Of a stretch of 64,000 nt of DNA, positions 1 through 9,856 are shown one piece after another (position 1 is the first letter of the stretch; every line of letters begins with the position of its first letter). The notes under the pieces are model-generated. The model was given only the letters and a program-made list of their open reading frames with translations. It did not search any database and was not told where the DNA came from. The DNA is from Marinomonas spartinae (lineage in GTDB: Bacteria > Pseudomonadota > Gammaproteobacteria > Pseudomonadales > Marinomonadaceae). The stretch covers positions 1 through 64,000 of the forward strand of contig NZ_JAEMUI010000023.1 of NCBI RefSeq assembly GCF_016461715.1, written 5' to 3'. A program made the position numbers and the translations under genes.

Positions 1-65
1 TTGTGTTTTGTCATCAAACTAACTTTTTGATAGAGAAAAAAACTCCAGAATTGGCTATTTATCAA

Positions 66-90
66 ACAAAAAAGACGCCGAAGCGCCTTT
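66..90 (-). terminator. Rho-independent terminator of oadGAB
   Basis: Read on the minus strand, an 8-bp stem with one G-U pair (AAAGGCGC / GCGTCTTT) and a UUCG tetraloop is followed by a run of six T. It lies just past the oadB stop codon and so closes the oad operon. Confidence 0.8.
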
Positions 91-122
91 GCATTTTCTC
101 TTATATTTTTCCCCTAATACAT

Positions 123-1301
123 CTAGCTACCAACATAACTCAGCATCACCCCTGCGGCAACAGCAGAACCAATCACCCCTGCCACGTTTGGCCCCATGGC
201 ATGCATTAATAGAAAGTTATGTTTGTTTGCTTCTAAGCCGACTTTATTAGCTACACGAGCCGCCATTGGTACAGCGGATACTCCCGCTGCGCCAATTAGT
301 GGATTAATAGGATGAGAAGACATTTTATTCATTAACTTCGCCATCAATACCCCCGACGCCGTCCCAATGGAAAAAGCAATCAGACCTAGACTTAAAATCC
401 CTAAGGTTTCAATATTCAAGAAGGCTTCTGAACTCAGCTTTGAACCAACCCCCAAACCAAGGAAGATGGTAACAATATTGATCAATGCATTTTGTGCGGT
501 ATCACTCAATCTTTCTACAACCCCACACTCTCGCATCAAGTTACCGAAGCAGAACATACCCAACAAGGGAGCGGCCGAAGGCAAAAACATGGCCACCAGC
601 AAAGTGACGACAATTGGAAAAATAATTTTTTCTTTTTTCGAAACAGGCCGTAGTTGCTCCATTTTAATAGAACGTTCTTCTTTACTGGTCAGCGCCCGCA
701 TAATAGGAGGCTGGATCAGAGGCACTAATGCCATATAAGAATAAGCTGCCACGGCAATAGCCCCAAGCAATTCTGGCGCTAAGCGACTCGCCACAAATAT
801 CGCAGTCGGCCCATCAGCACCACCTATAATACCAATCGCGGCAGCATCGGCTAAAGAAAAGTCCATTAAACCAGACGTCCCCAACAAAACAGCACCAATA
901 ACTGTCGCAAAAATCCCAAACTGAGCCGCCGCGCCAAGCAATAAGGTTTTAGGGTTAGCAAGCATAGGACCAAAGTCTGTCATGGCCCCGACTCCCATAA
1001 AAATAATCAAAGGAAATAATCCTGTTTCGATCCCCCCATGATAAATATAGTATTGCAATCCGCCTGGGGTTGTCATATGGCCTTGTGCATCATAAACAGG
1101 TGCGGCCATAAATCCCGCTCCCGGAATATTGACTAATACCGCCCCAATGCCGATGGGTAACAGCAATAAAGGCTCAAAGCCTTTTTTTATGGCCAAGTAC
1201 ACTAGCAGCAATCCAATGCAGATCATGACAAATTGACCAGGTTCTAATTGGTAAATACCTGTATCACGGTAAAGAGTCAGTAATTTATCTTCCATCGCCA
1301 T
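123..1301 (-). CDS. oadB: Oxaloacetate decarboxylase beta subunit, sodium-pumping membrane protein
   Basis: Integral membrane subunit that decarboxylates the carboxybiotin carried by OadA and couples this to Na+ export. The 392-residue protein is hydrophobic throughout. It has the family's conserved segment [13 protein letters not shown] near residue 155, which carries the Na+-binding aspartate, and a polar QPPIMRALT stretch near residue 200. The ATG at 1301 is preferred because AGAAGG lies 6 nt upstream; a TTG at 1304 and an ATG at 1295 are alternatives. It is the last gene of oadG-oadA-oadB, 26 bp after oadA, and is followed by a terminator. A methylmalonyl-CoA or glutaconyl-CoA decarboxylase beta subunit would look similar, but the carboxyltransferase domain of OadA argues for oxaloacetate. 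Confidence 0.93.
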   Translation of the reverse strand: MAMEDKLLTLYRDTGIYQLEPGQFVMICIGLLLVYLAIKKGFEPLLLLPIGIGAVLVNIPGAGFMAAPVYDAQGHMTTPGGLQYYIYHGGIETGLFPLIIFMGVGAMTDFGPMLANPKTLLLGAAAQFGIFATVIGAVLLGTSGLMDFSLADAAAIGIIGGADGPTAIFVASRLAPELLGAIAVAAYSYMALVPLIQPPIMRALTSKEERSIKMEQLRPVSKKEKIIFPIVVTLLVAMFLPSAAPLLGMFCFGNLMRECGVVERLSDTAQNALINIVTIFLGLGVGSKLSSEAFLNIETLGILSLGLIAFSIGTASGVLMAKLMNKMSSHPINPLIGAAGVSAVPMAARVANKVGLEANKHNFLLMHAMGPNVAGVIGSAVAAGVMLSYVGS

Positions 1302-1327
1302 CAATAACCTTCTGAATAAGGTGAATA

Positions 1328-3133
1328 CTATAGAGCTAAGAGAGTTTGACCCACTTGAACGGAGTCACCCTCTTTGACATGAATAGACGCCACGACTCCA
1401 GATTGCGGAGCAGATATTTCCGTTTCCATTTTCATGGCTTCCAGAATCATAATGACGTCACCTTCTTCAACTTGTTGACCTACCGACACTAAAATTTTAA
1501 AAATATTGCCCGATAAAGGAGAAGGAACAGGCTCACCCGAGGCCGTAGCAGACGCTTTTGCTGTCTCTACAGGTTGAGAGTGTGGTTTAGGTTGGATAGC
1601 ACCAATTTCCCCGCCTTCGGATACTTGAACAACAAATTGCTCACCTGATACCGTGACGGTATAGACACTTTCTCCCGATGGGGTGGCACTGGCTTGGACT
1701 TGAGTGCTGACATTCGATGTTTCTTCTCCCTTAGAAGCGGTCGAAGCAGGTTCAAAGGCACTTGGATTAAGACGATTTTCCAAAAACTTCAAGCCCACCT
1801 GAGGAAACAAGGCATAAGTCAACACATCATCAATTCGCTCATCCGACAATTGAAAACCCTTCTCCCTTGACAAAACCACTAATTCCTCTGTTAATTTGTC
1901 TATTTCAGGAGAAAGCAAATCAGCAGGACGACAGGTAATCGGCTCCGCACCATTTAGCACTTTTTCTTGCAGAGCTTTATTAAACGACGCGGGAGCAGCG
2001 CCATACTCCCCCTTTAACACCCCTGCGGTTTCTTTAGAGATGGACTTATAACGCTCACCTGTTAGCACATTCAACACTGCTTGAGTGCCGACTATTTGCG
2101 ATGTTGGCGTTACCAATGGAATGAAGCCTAAGTCTTCACGCACTCTAGGGATTTCAGCCAACACGTCGTCAAATTTATCGGATGCACCCTGCTCTTTAAG
2201 CTGACTCTCCATATTGGTGAGCATACCACCTGGTACTTGTGCTATCAGAATACGAGAATCAGTGCCTCGTAGAGACCCTTCAAACGCCGCATATTTTTTA
2301 CGAACGCCTCTAAAATAGGTCGCGATTTCCTCTAAACGCGCCAGATCTAACCCTGTGTCACGCTCGGTTCCTTGCAATGCGGCGACAACCGCCTCAGTTG
2401 AAGTGTGTCCATATGTCATTGACATAGAAGAAATAGCTGTATCAACACGATCTATACCCGCCTCGATAGCCTTTAGAATGGTCATATCTGATAAGCCAGA
2501 GGTTGCATGAGCATGAAGCTGTACTTCTAAATCCGTTTGATCTTTCAACAAGCTCACTAATTCAAAAGCATCGTAGGGCGTCAAAATACCAGACATGTCT
2601 TTGATTGCGATGGAATCCGCCCCCATGTCTTCCAAGGTTTTCGCATAATCCACCCAATTTTGAGTGGAGTGCACTGGGCTTTTGGTGTATGAAATAGTAC
2701 CTTGTGCGTGCTTGTTCTGCTGTTTAACCGCTTTAATGGTAGTTGCTAGGTTACGAGGGTCATTCATCGCATCAAAAATACGAAAAACATCCACCCCATT
2801 GGTCGCAGCACGCTCAACAAACTTTGTAACCACATCATCAGCATAATGTCGATAACCTAATAGATTCTGACCTCGCAGCAGCATTTGCTGTGGCGTTTTT
2901 GGCATAGCCTTTTTTAACTCGCGGATTCGGTCCCAAGGGTCCTCACCAAGATAACGAATACATGCATCAAATGTTGCCCCACCCCAAGATTCTAGCGACC
3001 AAAAACCAACTTGATCTAACGCCTCAGCAATGGGCAGCATATCGTCAATGCGCATACGCGTAGCAAATAGGGATTGATGGGCATCACGCAGAACAACATC
3101 GGTAATCCCGAGGGGGTGTTTTACTGCTGTCAT
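1328..3133 (-). CDS. oadA: Oxaloacetate decarboxylase alpha subunit (carboxyltransferase plus biotin carrier)
   Basis: Cytoplasmic subunit that moves the carboxyl group of oxaloacetate to its own biotin, giving pyruvate. The 601 residues hold, in order, a carboxyltransferase TIM barrel (about 1-280, opening with [17 protein letters not shown]), a conserved PYC/OadA domain (about 300-455), a linker rich in Ala, Pro, Ser and Thr (about 460-525), and a C-terminal biotinyl domain with the EAMKMETE motif whose lysine, near residue 568, should be biotinylated. AGAGG lies before the ATG. The gene sits between oadG and oadB in one transcription unit. Length and domain order are usual for the family. 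Confidence 0.95.
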   Translation of the reverse strand: MTAVKHPLGITDVVLRDAHQSLFATRMRIDDMLPIAEALDQVGFWSLESWGGATFDACIRYLGEDPWDRIRELKKAMPKTPQQMLLRGQNLLGYRHYADDVVTKFVERAATNGVDVFRIFDAMNDPRNLATTIKAVKQQNKHAQGTISYTKSPVHSTQNWVDYAKTLEDMGADSIAIKDMSGILTPYDAFELVSLLKDQTDLEVQLHAHATSGLSDMTILKAIEAGIDRVDTAISSMSMTYGHTSTEAVVAALQGTERDTGLDLARLEEIATYFRGVRKKYAAFEGSLRGTDSRILIAQVPGGMLTNMESQLKEQGASDKFDDVLAEIPRVREDLGFIPLVTPTSQIVGTQAVLNVLTGERYKSISKETAGVLKGEYGAAPASFNKALQEKVLNGAEPITCRPADLLSPEIDKLTEELVVLSREKGFQLSDERIDDVLTYALFPQVGLKFLENRLNPSAFEPASTASKGEETSNVSTQVQASATPSGESVYTVTVSGEQFVVQVSEGGEIGAIQPKPHSQPVETAKASATASGEPVPSPLSGNIFKILVSVGQQVEEGDVIMILEAMKMETEISAPQSGVVASIHVKEGDSVQVGQTLLAL

Positions 3134-3171
3134 ATTTCAGCCTCTGACAATAATCATTAATAAAAGGTGAG

Positions 3172-3432
3172 TTATTTGTTTCTATGTTGATGAATGGCGG
3201 CGGTAATCGCTGCCACCACTTTTGAATCCATGGTCGAATGAGAACCCGCAACCTGCTTGGAGTCAGCTTGTTTAATAGCTGGCGACTCGATCTTTTCTGG
3301 TAATTCGGGAAAAAAGCGATGAATAATCGTTGACATAAAGCCTGTTGCATAAATCAATACAACTAGAAATAGGAAGACAAATCCCATTCCCAACACCATT
3401 AATCCCAAGCCATCCTCAAGTAATCCATTCAT
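3172..3432 (-). CDS. oadG: Oxaloacetate decarboxylase gamma subunit
   Basis: Small one-helix membrane subunit that helps assemble the OadABG complex. From the ATG at 3432 the 86-residue protein opens with a hydrophobic helix, DGLGLMVLGMGFVFLFLVVL, typical of the family, followed by a polar tail rich in Lys, Ser and His. An upstream ATG at 3486 has a better-placed ribosome site (GAGAAAGG, 5 nt away) and would add 18 polar residues, so the start is uncertain; the ATG at 3432 has AAGGG 10 nt upstream and fits family length. First gene of the oad operon, divergent from dusC. Confidence 0.82.
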   Translation of the reverse strand: MNGLLEDGLGLMVLGMGFVFLFLVVLIYATGFMSTIIHRFFPELPEKIESPAIKQADSKQVAGSHSTMDSKVVAAITAAIHQHRNK

Positions 3433-3582
3433 AGCATCAGAGCCCTTAACATAAGTGTCTTGTGTGTCTTCATTGATTGTGATCATATGCACCTTTCTCG
3501 GCTGCTTTTGATCAAATTGGTTATTTTTAACACAAGTCAGAACAGTTTTATATTTTTTAAACACAACAGTTTGACATATTTT

Positions 3583-4608
3583 GTGAACAATATTAAAAAA
3601 TCGTCCTTATTTTTTGAAATAAAAAGACAAACTCAAGACATAATACTTGCCGTTGCCCCCATGGAAGGTGTCATGGATCATACAATGCGTCATTTGTTGT
3701 CAAAAATTGGCGGCATGGATTATTTAGTATCTGAGTTTGTACGTGTCACTCAATACCCCATTCCTACTTCTTCATTTAAGCGGCTGATACCTGAAAACGC
3801 GAATAATTCACAAACTTTTTTCCACCACCCTGTCCATACCCAGCTTTTAGGAAGCCATGCCGAATTAATGGCAGAAAGCGCCCTTAATGCGGTGAATGCT
3901 GGCGCATCGCATATTGATGTGAATTTTGGTTGCCCTGCGAAACGGGTCAATGGTCATGGTGGTGGGTCCGTATTACTGCAAGATCCGTCTATGCTTTATG
4001 ACATTATGAATGCCATCCGCCTAGCCCTCCCGGAGCAGACACCTTTATCCGCAAAAATTCGTTTGGGATTTAATGATGAAGCATTACTCTTCGATAACGT
4101 TGCCGCCATTGAGGCCGCTGGAGTGGGAACTCTAACAATTCATGGGCGCACCAAAAAAGATGGCTACAAACCACCTGCACGCTGGGAAAAAATTGGCAAG
4201 ATACAAGATAAAACGAACATGATCGTGGTCGCGAACGGTGACATTATCGACACAGAATCCCTACTGCGCTGCCAATCCATCACTGGCTGCCATCACTTTA
4301 TGATTGGCCGAGGAGCACTTAATAACCCCTTCACCTTTCAGATAATACGAGATCAGATTAATGGCAAGACACCCCAAACCAATCTCAGCTCTCTCTCCAC
4401 AATATTTCATGATTATGCTAAAGCGCTACAACAGCATTATGACAATGTAGCAACTTTGGGTCGATTAAAACAATGGTGCGGTCATCTCCGCTTTGGCTTT
4501 ACGGATATAAGAGATAATTTGCAGCCACTTCGCCGCTGTCAAACAATAGACGAGCTAATACAGACCTTTAATAGCATCGCACAAGAGAAAGCATCACCTC
4601 TCGCTTAA
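3583..4608 (+). CDS. dusC: tRNA-dihydrouridine synthase, DusC type
   Basis: FMN-dependent enzyme that reduces uridines in tRNA to dihydrouridine; DusC acts on U16 in E. coli. The core starts at VAPMEGVMDH, a flavin-binding motif that sits at the extreme N-terminus of the family. It carries the active-site stretch NFGCPAKRVNGHGGGS, whose cysteine is the general acid, and the FMN-phosphate motif MIGRGALNNP. No in-frame ATG exists upstream of the core within reach; the nearest plausible start is GTG at 3583, giving 341 residues and a roughly 23-residue N-terminal extension with no clear ribosome site. The start is therefore doubtful, the function is not. Convergent with the tRNA cluster downstream, some of whose products may be substrates. 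Confidence 0.85.
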   Translation: MNNIKKSSLFFEIKRQTQDIILAVAPMEGVMDHTMRHLLSKIGGMDYLVSEFVRVTQYPIPTSSFKRLIPENANNSQTFFHHPVHTQLLGSHAELMAESALNAVNAGASHIDVNFGCPAKRVNGHGGGSVLLQDPSMLYDIMNAIRLALPEQTPLSAKIRLGFNDEALLFDNVAAIEAAGVGTLTIHGRTKKDGYKPPARWEKIGKIQDKTNMIVVANGDIIDTESLLRCQSITGCHHFMIGRGALNNPFTFQIIRDQINGKTPQTNLSSLSTIFHDYAKALQQHYDNVATLGRLKQWCGHLRFGFTDIRDNLQPLRRCQTIDELIQTFNSIAQEKASPLA

Positions 4609-4667
4609 GCTGAATACCATTCTTTAAGTAAATACGTGCAGTGCAACAATAAGCAGTTAAGAAAATA

Positions 4668-4683
4668 ATGACAAGGATGTCAT
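4668..4683 (-). terminator. Possible terminator of the tRNA transcript
   Basis: On the minus strand ATGACA-TCCT-TGTCAT forms a 6-bp stem followed by TATTTTCTT. It lies 70-90 nt beyond the last tRNA-Arg. The T tract is interrupted, so support is modest. Confidence 0.3.
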
Positions 4684-4754
4684 AAGAATGAATAGGTTTG
4701 ATTAAAAACAGACCGAGAAAGAGAACTAGAAGAGAAATAAGATACCCTCAGTAA

Positions 4755-4831
4755 TGGTGCATCCGAGAGGATTCGAACCTCTGACCGCTCGGTTCGTAGC
4801 CGAGTACTCTATCCAGCTGAGCTACGGATGC
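4755..4831 (-). tRNA. tRNA-Arg(ACG), copy 3
   Basis: A 77-nt cloverleaf on the minus strand runs from GCATCCGTAGCTCAGC to an encoded CCA. The anticodon loop CTACGAA gives ACG, whose A34 is normally edited to inosine, reading CGU, CGC and CGA. The acceptor stem GCATCCG / CGGATGC is perfect. The 77-nt sequence is identical to the copies at 4911 and 5070. This is the promoter-distal copy of a Ser-Arg-Arg-Arg cluster downstream of csrA, the same arrangement as serV-argVYZQ in E. coli. Confidence 0.98.
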
Positions 4832-4910
4832 ACAACAATAACTGATTGCCTTACGACACTGTTATCTTTAAAAAAGATGAGAGGGTAGTCTCTAAAAGAG
4901 ATATTTGGAA

Positions 4911-4987
4911 TGGTGCATCCGAGAGGATTCGAACCTCTGACCGCTCGGTTCGTAGCCGAGTACTCTATCCAGCTGAGCTACGGATGC
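4911..4987 (-). tRNA. tRNA-Arg(ACG), copy 2
   Basis: Same 77-nt sequence as its neighbours, with encoded CCA and anticodon ACG. Its spacer to copy 3 (79 nt) resembles the one to copy 1 (82 nt); both contain a purine-rich stretch with TAGTCTCTAAAAGA. This points to tandem duplication of a unit of about 157 bp. Confidence 0.98.
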
Positions 4988-5069
4988 ACAACAATAATCC
5001 AATGATCTTTCGATCACTTAATATCTTTTACAAAAAGAGAGGATAGTCTCTAAAAGATACTATTTGAAA

Positions 5070-5146
5070 TGGTGCATCCGAGAGGATTCGAACCTCTGAC
5101 CGCTCGGTTCGTAGCCGAGTACTCTATCCAGCTGAGCTACGGATGC
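5070..5146 (-). tRNA. tRNA-Arg(ACG), copy 1
   Basis: Same 77-nt tRNA-Arg with anticodon ACG and encoded CCA. It is the first Arg copy after tRNA-Ser, 65 nt away, and very likely cotranscribed with it. Confidence 0.98.
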
Positions 5147-5211
5147 AAAATCTTCAAACTTTTCAATCACACTTTAGGTAACCAAGGATTGACCTAAATA
5201 GTGAACTTGAA

Positions 5212-5301
5212 TGGCGGAGAGTGAGGGATTCGAACCCTCGATGAGTGTTAACCCATACACCCTTAGCAGGGGCGCGCCTTCAGCCACTCGGCCAACTCTC
5301 C
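5212..5301 (-). tRNA. tRNA-Ser(GCU)
   Basis: A 90-nt class II tRNA on the minus strand: acceptor stem GGAGAGT / ACTCTCC, a long variable arm, anticodon loop with GCT and an encoded CCA. It reads AGU and AGC. It lies between csrA and the tRNA-Arg copies, as serV does in enterobacteria. Confidence 0.98.
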
Positions 5302-5363
5302 GTAACAAGTGGTGCGCATTATATACGACACACCTGTCTTGTAAACCCTTTTTTTAAAAAAAA

Positions 5364-5552
5364 TTACTCTTCAGTTTTTTCGTCATTCTGCTCTTTTTGA
5401 ATGCGAAGATAAATCTCTTCACGGTGAACAGATACATCCTTTGGCGCATTAATACCAATACGCACCTGATTACCTTTAACACCTAATACGGTTACAGATA
5501 CTTCGTCACCAACCATCAACGCTTCACCAACACGACGAGTAAGAATAAGCAT
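5364..5552 (-). CDS. csrA: Carbon storage regulator, translational regulator CsrA/RsmA
   Basis: Homodimeric RNA-binding protein that binds A(N)GGA motifs, usually over ribosome sites, to repress or stabilise mRNAs. The 62-residue product opens [18 protein letters not shown] and contains the [10 protein letters not shown] stretch with the conserved RNA-contacting Arg of the last strand. The ATG at 5552 is chosen because all CsrA proteins start with ML(I/V)L and GGGAG lies 7 nt upstream; an upstream extension of ten residues is not needed. It follows lysC and precedes tRNA-Ser. The leader carries GGA motifs and a strong hairpin (listed separately), suggesting self-regulation. Two candidate CsrA-sequestering RNAs are encoded at 19.06-19.95 kb. 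Confidence 0.98.
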   Translation of the reverse strand: MLILTRRVGEALMVGDEVSVTVLGVKGNQVRIGINAPKDVSVHREEIYLRIQKEQNDEKTEE

Positions 5553-5570
5553 AATATTTCTCCCTAGAAT

Positions 5571-5621
5571 TCCTTTATTCAATAATCGCGAATTGCCCTA
5601 CAGTTGTTGTAGGGCAATTCC
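5571..5621 (-). promoter_or_regulatory. csrA leader: perfect 12-bp hairpin and GGA motifs
   Basis: Between lysC and csrA, positions 5591-5602 and 5608-5619 form a perfect 12-bp inverted repeat (AATTGCCCTACA / TGTAGGGCAATT) with a 5-nt loop. No T tract follows, so it is not an ordinary terminator. On the csrA strand, GGA triplets occur at 5619-5621, just before the hairpin, and at 5571-5573, and the ribosome site GGGAG (5560-5564) overlaps another. CsrA represses its own mRNA through such motifs in E. coli; here that is inference. Confidence 0.55.
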
Positions 5622-5725
5622 TACAAAGAGAATTGTAACGCTAAGAGAAATAATTAGCCAACTCATTTTTGTGGTTATATTGTGACCAAGATGTCACTTT
5701 TTTGTGTCCATTGTGTGAGAAGGTG

Positions 5726-6967
5726 TTACTCCTCACTCACACCAGCAGCACTGTCACTCAATTTAAAGGCCGAATGCAAAGCTCGTACAGCCAACTCCAT
5801 GTACTTCTCATCAATGATGACAGAAACCTTGATCTCAGATGTCGAAATGAGCTGAATATTAATAGACTCTTTAGCAAGGGCTCTAAACATGCTGCTGGCA
5901 ACCCCTGCATGAGAACGCATACCGACGCCCACAATAGATACCTTGGCGATTTTCGCATCAGACATCACCATGCGAGCCCCTAGTTCACCTTCGATTCCCT
6001 TGAGAATAGACAAAGCTTTATCGTGATCATTACGATCTACCGTAAAGGTAAAATCCGTTGTGCCATCAGCAGAGACGTTTTGAACAATCATATCCACTTC
6101 AATGTTTGCATCACTGATAGGACCGAGAATACGTGCTGCAATACCTGGTGTATCTGGCACCCCTTTGAGGGTTAGTTTGGCCTCATTACGATTAAACGCA
6201 ATGCCTGAAACAGCTGGCTGTTCCATGTTTTCATTCTCCTCTGTCGTAATCAACGTACCTTCACCTTCTACAAAACTTGATAGAACCCTTAACGGGACTT
6301 GGTATTTACCTGCGAACTCAACGGCGCGGATTTGCAACACCTTTGAGCCCAAGCTCGCCATTTCCAACATTTCTTCAAATGTGATTTTATCCATACGACG
6401 GGCACTGTCTACAACACGAGGATCGGTTGTGTAAACACCATCGACGTCGGTATAAATTTGGCACTCATCCGCCTTCAGAGCCGCCGCTAACGCAACACCA
6501 GTGGTGTCAGAACCGCCACGCCCAAGCGTTGTAATATTGCCTAGTTCATCAGCCCCTTGAAAACCCGCCACCACAATGACACGTCCAGCCTCTAAATCAG
6601 CTCTCATTGCGTCGGTATCAATTTTTTGAATACGCGCTTTGCCATGGGCGCTGTCAGTTGTAATACGCACCTGAGCGCCAGTATATGATCGAGCGTCCAA
6701 ACCACGCTTCAATAGTGCCATCGATAACAACGCAATGGTTACCTGCTCACCAGTGGACAACAAGACATCCATTTCACGAGTATCGGGGGCCGATTGAATA
6801 TTTTTTGCCAATTCAATCAATCGATTAGTTTCACCACTCATGGCGGAAACCACAACCACGATATCATCCCCCTGTCGCTTGTGCTTAAGCACTCGGTCTG
6901 CAACGGCTTCGATACGTTCAACCGTACCCACCGACGTACCGCCGTATTTTTGAACTAACAACGCCAT
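5726..6967 (-). CDS. lysC: Aspartate kinase
   Basis: Phosphorylates aspartate, the first step towards lysine, threonine, methionine and diaminopimelate. The 413 residues comprise an amino-acid kinase domain (about 1-245) with the opening VQKYGGTSVG, the TLGRGGSDTT substrate motif and YTDVDGVYTTDPR, followed by two ACT domains (about 265-405) for feedback control. It is a monofunctional enzyme of the Pseudomonas/Bacillus type with no fused homoserine dehydrogenase, consistent with the separate hom gene at 48.9 kb. It lies 46 bp after alaS and upstream of csrA, as in pseudomonads. Confidence 0.97.
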   Translation of the reverse strand: MALLVQKYGGTSVGTVERIEAVADRVLKHKRQGDDIVVVVSAMSGETNRLIELAKNIQSAPDTREMDVLLSTGEQVTIALLSMALLKRGLDARSYTGAQVRITTDSAHGKARIQKIDTDAMRADLEAGRVIVVAGFQGADELGNITTLGRGGSDTTGVALAAALKADECQIYTDVDGVYTTDPRVVDSARRMDKITFEEMLEMASLGSKVLQIRAVEFAGKYQVPLRVLSSFVEGEGTLITTEENENMEQPAVSGIAFNRNEAKLTLKGVPDTPGIAARILGPISDANIEVDMIVQNVSADGTTDFTFTVDRNDHDKALSILKGIEGELGARMVMSDAKIAKVSIVGVGMRSHAGVASSMFRALAKESINIQLISTSEIKVSVIIDEKYMELAVRALHSAFKLSDSAAGVSEE

Positions 6968-7013
6968 AGCTTTCTTCTACTCACAAAAAATGCTCAAAGA
7001 TGAGCGAATCGAT

Positions 7014-9632
7014 TTAAACGCGTTCAGCAACCCAATCGGGTACCGCCGCCAATGCTTCTACCAACCCAGCTGGGTTGTTACCGCCAGCTTGTGCCATATC
7101 GGGACGACCACCGCCTTTACCATCCACAAAAGGCGCGACCATTTTAATCAAATCCCCAGCTTTTATTTGTTTGGTTAGTTCTTTCGTCACACCTGCGATC
7201 AAACTGACCTTGCCATCATTCACCGCTGCCAATAAGACAACCGCTGATTCAAGTTTACTTTTTAGCTCATCTAGTAAATCACGTAACGCTTTAGGGTCAC
7301 TTACTTCCACTTGAGCCACCAGCAACTTACCACCATTAATATCAACGGCCTGAGAAGCCAAATCCGCTCCAGCCAACGCCGCCATTTTCCCTTTCAGCAC
7401 ATCCAACTCTTTTTGTAAGGCACGCGCATGATCATTTAGTGCCACGACTTTATCCAGCGCAGAGTCTTTATTCCCTTTTACCAAGCTGGCAATGCTATTA
7501 AGGGCAGCTTCCGTTTGGCGTGTAGCATCAATCGCAGCCTTACCCGTTACCGCTTCAATACGACGAACTCCTGCCGCAATACCGTTTTCAAAAAGAATCT
7601 TGAACAAACCGATATCACCAGTACGTTTAACATGCGTACCACCACAAAGTTCAATGGAATAATCCGCCCCCATTGTCAATACACGTACTTGGCTATCGTA
7701 TTTTTCACCAAACAACGCCATGGCACCTTTCGCTTTCGCCGCTTCGATATCCATGATCTCTGTTTCAACAGGTCGGTTCAAACGAATTTGTTCATTCACC
7801 ATGTCTTCAATTTGCTCAATCTCTGCAGCTGTCACGCCTTCAAAATGAGAGAAGTCAAAACGTAAACGCTCAGAATCAACCAAAGAGCCTTTTTGCATGA
7901 CATGGTCGCCTAGCACGCGTCTTAATGCTTCGTGCATTAAGTGCGTAGCTGAGTGATTCAATGTGGTTGCCATACGCAGAGACCGATCTACCTGGCCAGA
8001 AACCTCATCCCCTACAGCCAGACGACCTTCTTTTAGTTCACCATGGTGCAAATGGGCCTTGCCTTGTTTGGTCGTGTTAGTGACTTTAAAGGCACCCGCA
8101 CCACGCAACCAACCTTGATCGCCTACCTGACCGCCGGATTCGCCATAGAAAGGTGTCGATTTCAATACCACTACGGCCGATTGACCTGCTTCGATTGCTT
8201 CGACAGCGTTACCATCAACAAGAATCATCTCAACTTCACACGCCCCTTCTAGGTAATCGTATCCAGTAAAGTTGGTCACTGACTCAAGGCGCACACCACC
8301 CGACATATCCATCGCAAAGTTGCTGGCTGATCGCGCGCGCGTACGTTGGGCTTCCATGGCTTCATCAAAACCCGCCACATCCATCTCAAGGCCGCTTTCT
8401 CGGGCAACATCTTGAGTTAAGTCGTATGGAAAGCCAAAGGTGTCATACAGTTTGAAGATAATGTCGCCAGGAATCACCGTTTGATCACCTAGGTTGGCAA
8501 TCGCTTCTTCAAGAATTTTCATCCCTTGATCTAGGGTTTTTGCAAACTGCTCTTCTTCTTTCAATAAAATAGACGCGACACGATCTTTCAACTTGCGAAG
8601 CTCTGGATAAGCCTCACCCATTTCAATGTCTAATGCATCAACCAAGGTATAGAAGAATGCGCCTTTTTGCCCCAGCTTATTACCATGGCGAACGGCACGA
8701 CGAATGATACGACGCAAAACATAGCCACGACCTTCGTTAGAAGGTACCACACCATCAACGATCATGAACGAACAAGAACGAATATGGTCAGCAATCACGC
8801 GCAGCGACTGAGAGGATAAATCGCTCGTTCCCACCGCTTTAGCAGACGCGGCGATTAAGTTTTGGAACAAATCGATTTCGTAGTTACTGTGGACACCTTG
8901 AAGAATCGCCGCGATACGCTCCAACCCCATCCCCGTATCAACAGAAGGTTTTGGCAACGGTGCCATTACCCCGTCTGCAGAGCGATTAAATTGCATGAAA
9001 ACCACGTTCCAGATTTCGATGAAACGGTCACCGTCTTCTTCTGGAGAGCCTGGAGGCCCACCCCAAATATGCTCACCGTGATCATAGAAAACCTCTGTAC
9101 AAGGTCCACAAGGTCCAGTGTCACCCATCGCCCAGAAATTATCGGACTGATAACGACCGCCTTTATTGTCGCCAATACGAATGATTTTCTCGGCTGGTAA
9201 ACCGATATTTTTATGCCAAATATCGAAAGCTTCATCGTCCTCTGCATAAACAGTGACCAGCAACTTGTCTTTTGGCAGCTTCAAAACCTCTGTCAGAAAC
9301 TCCCATGCATAGGCAATGGCTTCTTTTTTGAAATAATCACCAAAACTAAAGTTACCAAGCATTTCGAAGAAGGTATGGTGACGAGCTGTATAGCCTACGT
9401 TCTCCAAGTCATTGTGCTTGCCACCCGCACGAACACAGCGTTGTGAGGTTGTCGCTCGCTTATAAGGACGAATATCGTCCCCAAGAAAGACGTCTTTAAA
9501 TTGAACCATACCGGCATTAGTAAACAGCAAAGTAGGGTCGTTTCCAGGAACCAAAGAGCTGGATTCAACAATCTGATGCTGCTTACTTTCGAAGAAGGAT
9601 AAAAATGACTGGCGTAACTCAGAACTCTTCAT
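7014..9632 (-). CDS. alaS: Alanyl-tRNA synthetase
   Basis: Charges tRNA-Ala and edits mischarged Ser and Gly. The full-length 872-residue protein has the class II catalytic domain at the N-terminus ([31 protein letters not shown]), the editing domain with zinc ligands [11 protein letters not shown] and [13 protein letters not shown], and a C-terminal DHHA1-type domain ending in a [12 protein letters not shown] motif. It is the first gene of an alaS-lysC-csrA-tRNA run; a good promoter candidate lies at 9727-9756. Confidence 0.98.
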   Translation of the reverse strand: MKSSELRQSFLSFFESKQHQIVESSSLVPGNDPTLLFTNAGMVQFKDVFLGDDIRPYKRATTSQRCVRAGGKHNDLENVGYTARHHTFFEMLGNFSFGDYFKKEAIAYAWEFLTEVLKLPKDKLLVTVYAEDDEAFDIWHKNIGLPAEKIIRIGDNKGGRYQSDNFWAMGDTGPCGPCTEVFYDHGEHIWGGPPGSPEEDGDRFIEIWNVVFMQFNRSADGVMAPLPKPSVDTGMGLERIAAILQGVHSNYEIDLFQNLIAASAKAVGTSDLSSQSLRVIADHIRSCSFMIVDGVVPSNEGRGYVLRRIIRRAVRHGNKLGQKGAFFYTLVDALDIEMGEAYPELRKLKDRVASILLKEEEQFAKTLDQGMKILEEAIANLGDQTVIPGDIIFKLYDTFGFPYDLTQDVARESGLEMDVAGFDEAMEAQRTRARSASNFAMDMSGGVRLESVTNFTGYDYLEGACEVEMILVDGNAVEAIEAGQSAVVVLKSTPFYGESGGQVGDQGWLRGAGAFKVTNTTKQGKAHLHHGELKEGRLAVGDEVSGQVDRSLRMATTLNHSATHLMHEALRRVLGDHVMQKGSLVDSERLRFDFSHFEGVTAAEIEQIEDMVNEQIRLNRPVETEIMDIEAAKAKGAMALFGEKYDSQVRVLTMGADYSIELCGGTHVKRTGDIGLFKILFENGIAAGVRRIEAVTGKAAIDATRQTEAALNSIASLVKGNKDSALDKVVALNDHARALQKELDVLKGKMAALAGADLASQAVDINGGKLLVAQVEVSDPKALRDLLDELKSKLESAVVLLAAVNDGKVSLIAGVTKELTKQIKAGDLIKMVAPFVDGKGGGRPDMAQAGGNNPAGLVEALAAVPDWVAERV

Positions 9633-9726
9633 AATTGGATGAGTCTCTATCTCTTAATTAGTTTGGCGAATTGAACTGCGCGAATGGCTTATAAAGATGC
9701 CAATTCTGTGCAATGAAAAGCACAAA

Positions 9727-9756
9727 ATAGTACACGCAAAGGACAGGTATTTTCAA
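9727..9756 (-). promoter_or_regulatory. Candidate sigma70 promoter for alaS
   Basis: On the minus strand TTGAAA (-35, 9751-9756) and TACTAT (-10, 9727-9732) are separated by 18 bp, about 95 nt upstream of the alaS ATG. Found by eye only. Confidence 0.5.
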
Positions 9757-9799
9757 AAGAAACCGAGGGGATTTTAAGCTTATTTTGCACAAAACTTAA

Positions 9800-9836
9800 G
9801 CAAAAGTACGATTTCTCTTAGGAAACCGACTTTTGC
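9800..9836. terminator. Imperfect hairpin between alr and alaS, possible terminator
   Basis: GCAAAAGT(A)CGATTTC pairs with GAAACCGACTTTTGC across a 6-nt loop, with one bulge and one G-U type pair. It lies about 20 nt past the alr stop codon. The T tract on the alr strand is split (GCTTAAGTTTTG), so the role is tentative. Confidence 0.4.
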
Positions 9837-9856
9837 CTATTATTTTTCGAGGAATA

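Noticed and set aside
3..209. Plus-strand open frame at the left edge
   Set aside because: It runs through the oad terminator and antisense to the oadB end; composition is not protein-like.
4846..5046. Open frame reading across tRNA-Arg copy 2 ([26 protein letters not shown] peptide)
   Set aside because: This peptide is the classic antisense translation of a tRNA gene and is a known annotation artefact.
5591..5619. csrA-leader hairpin as a lysC terminator
   Set aside because: No T tract follows on the lysC strand, so it is described as a leader structure instead.
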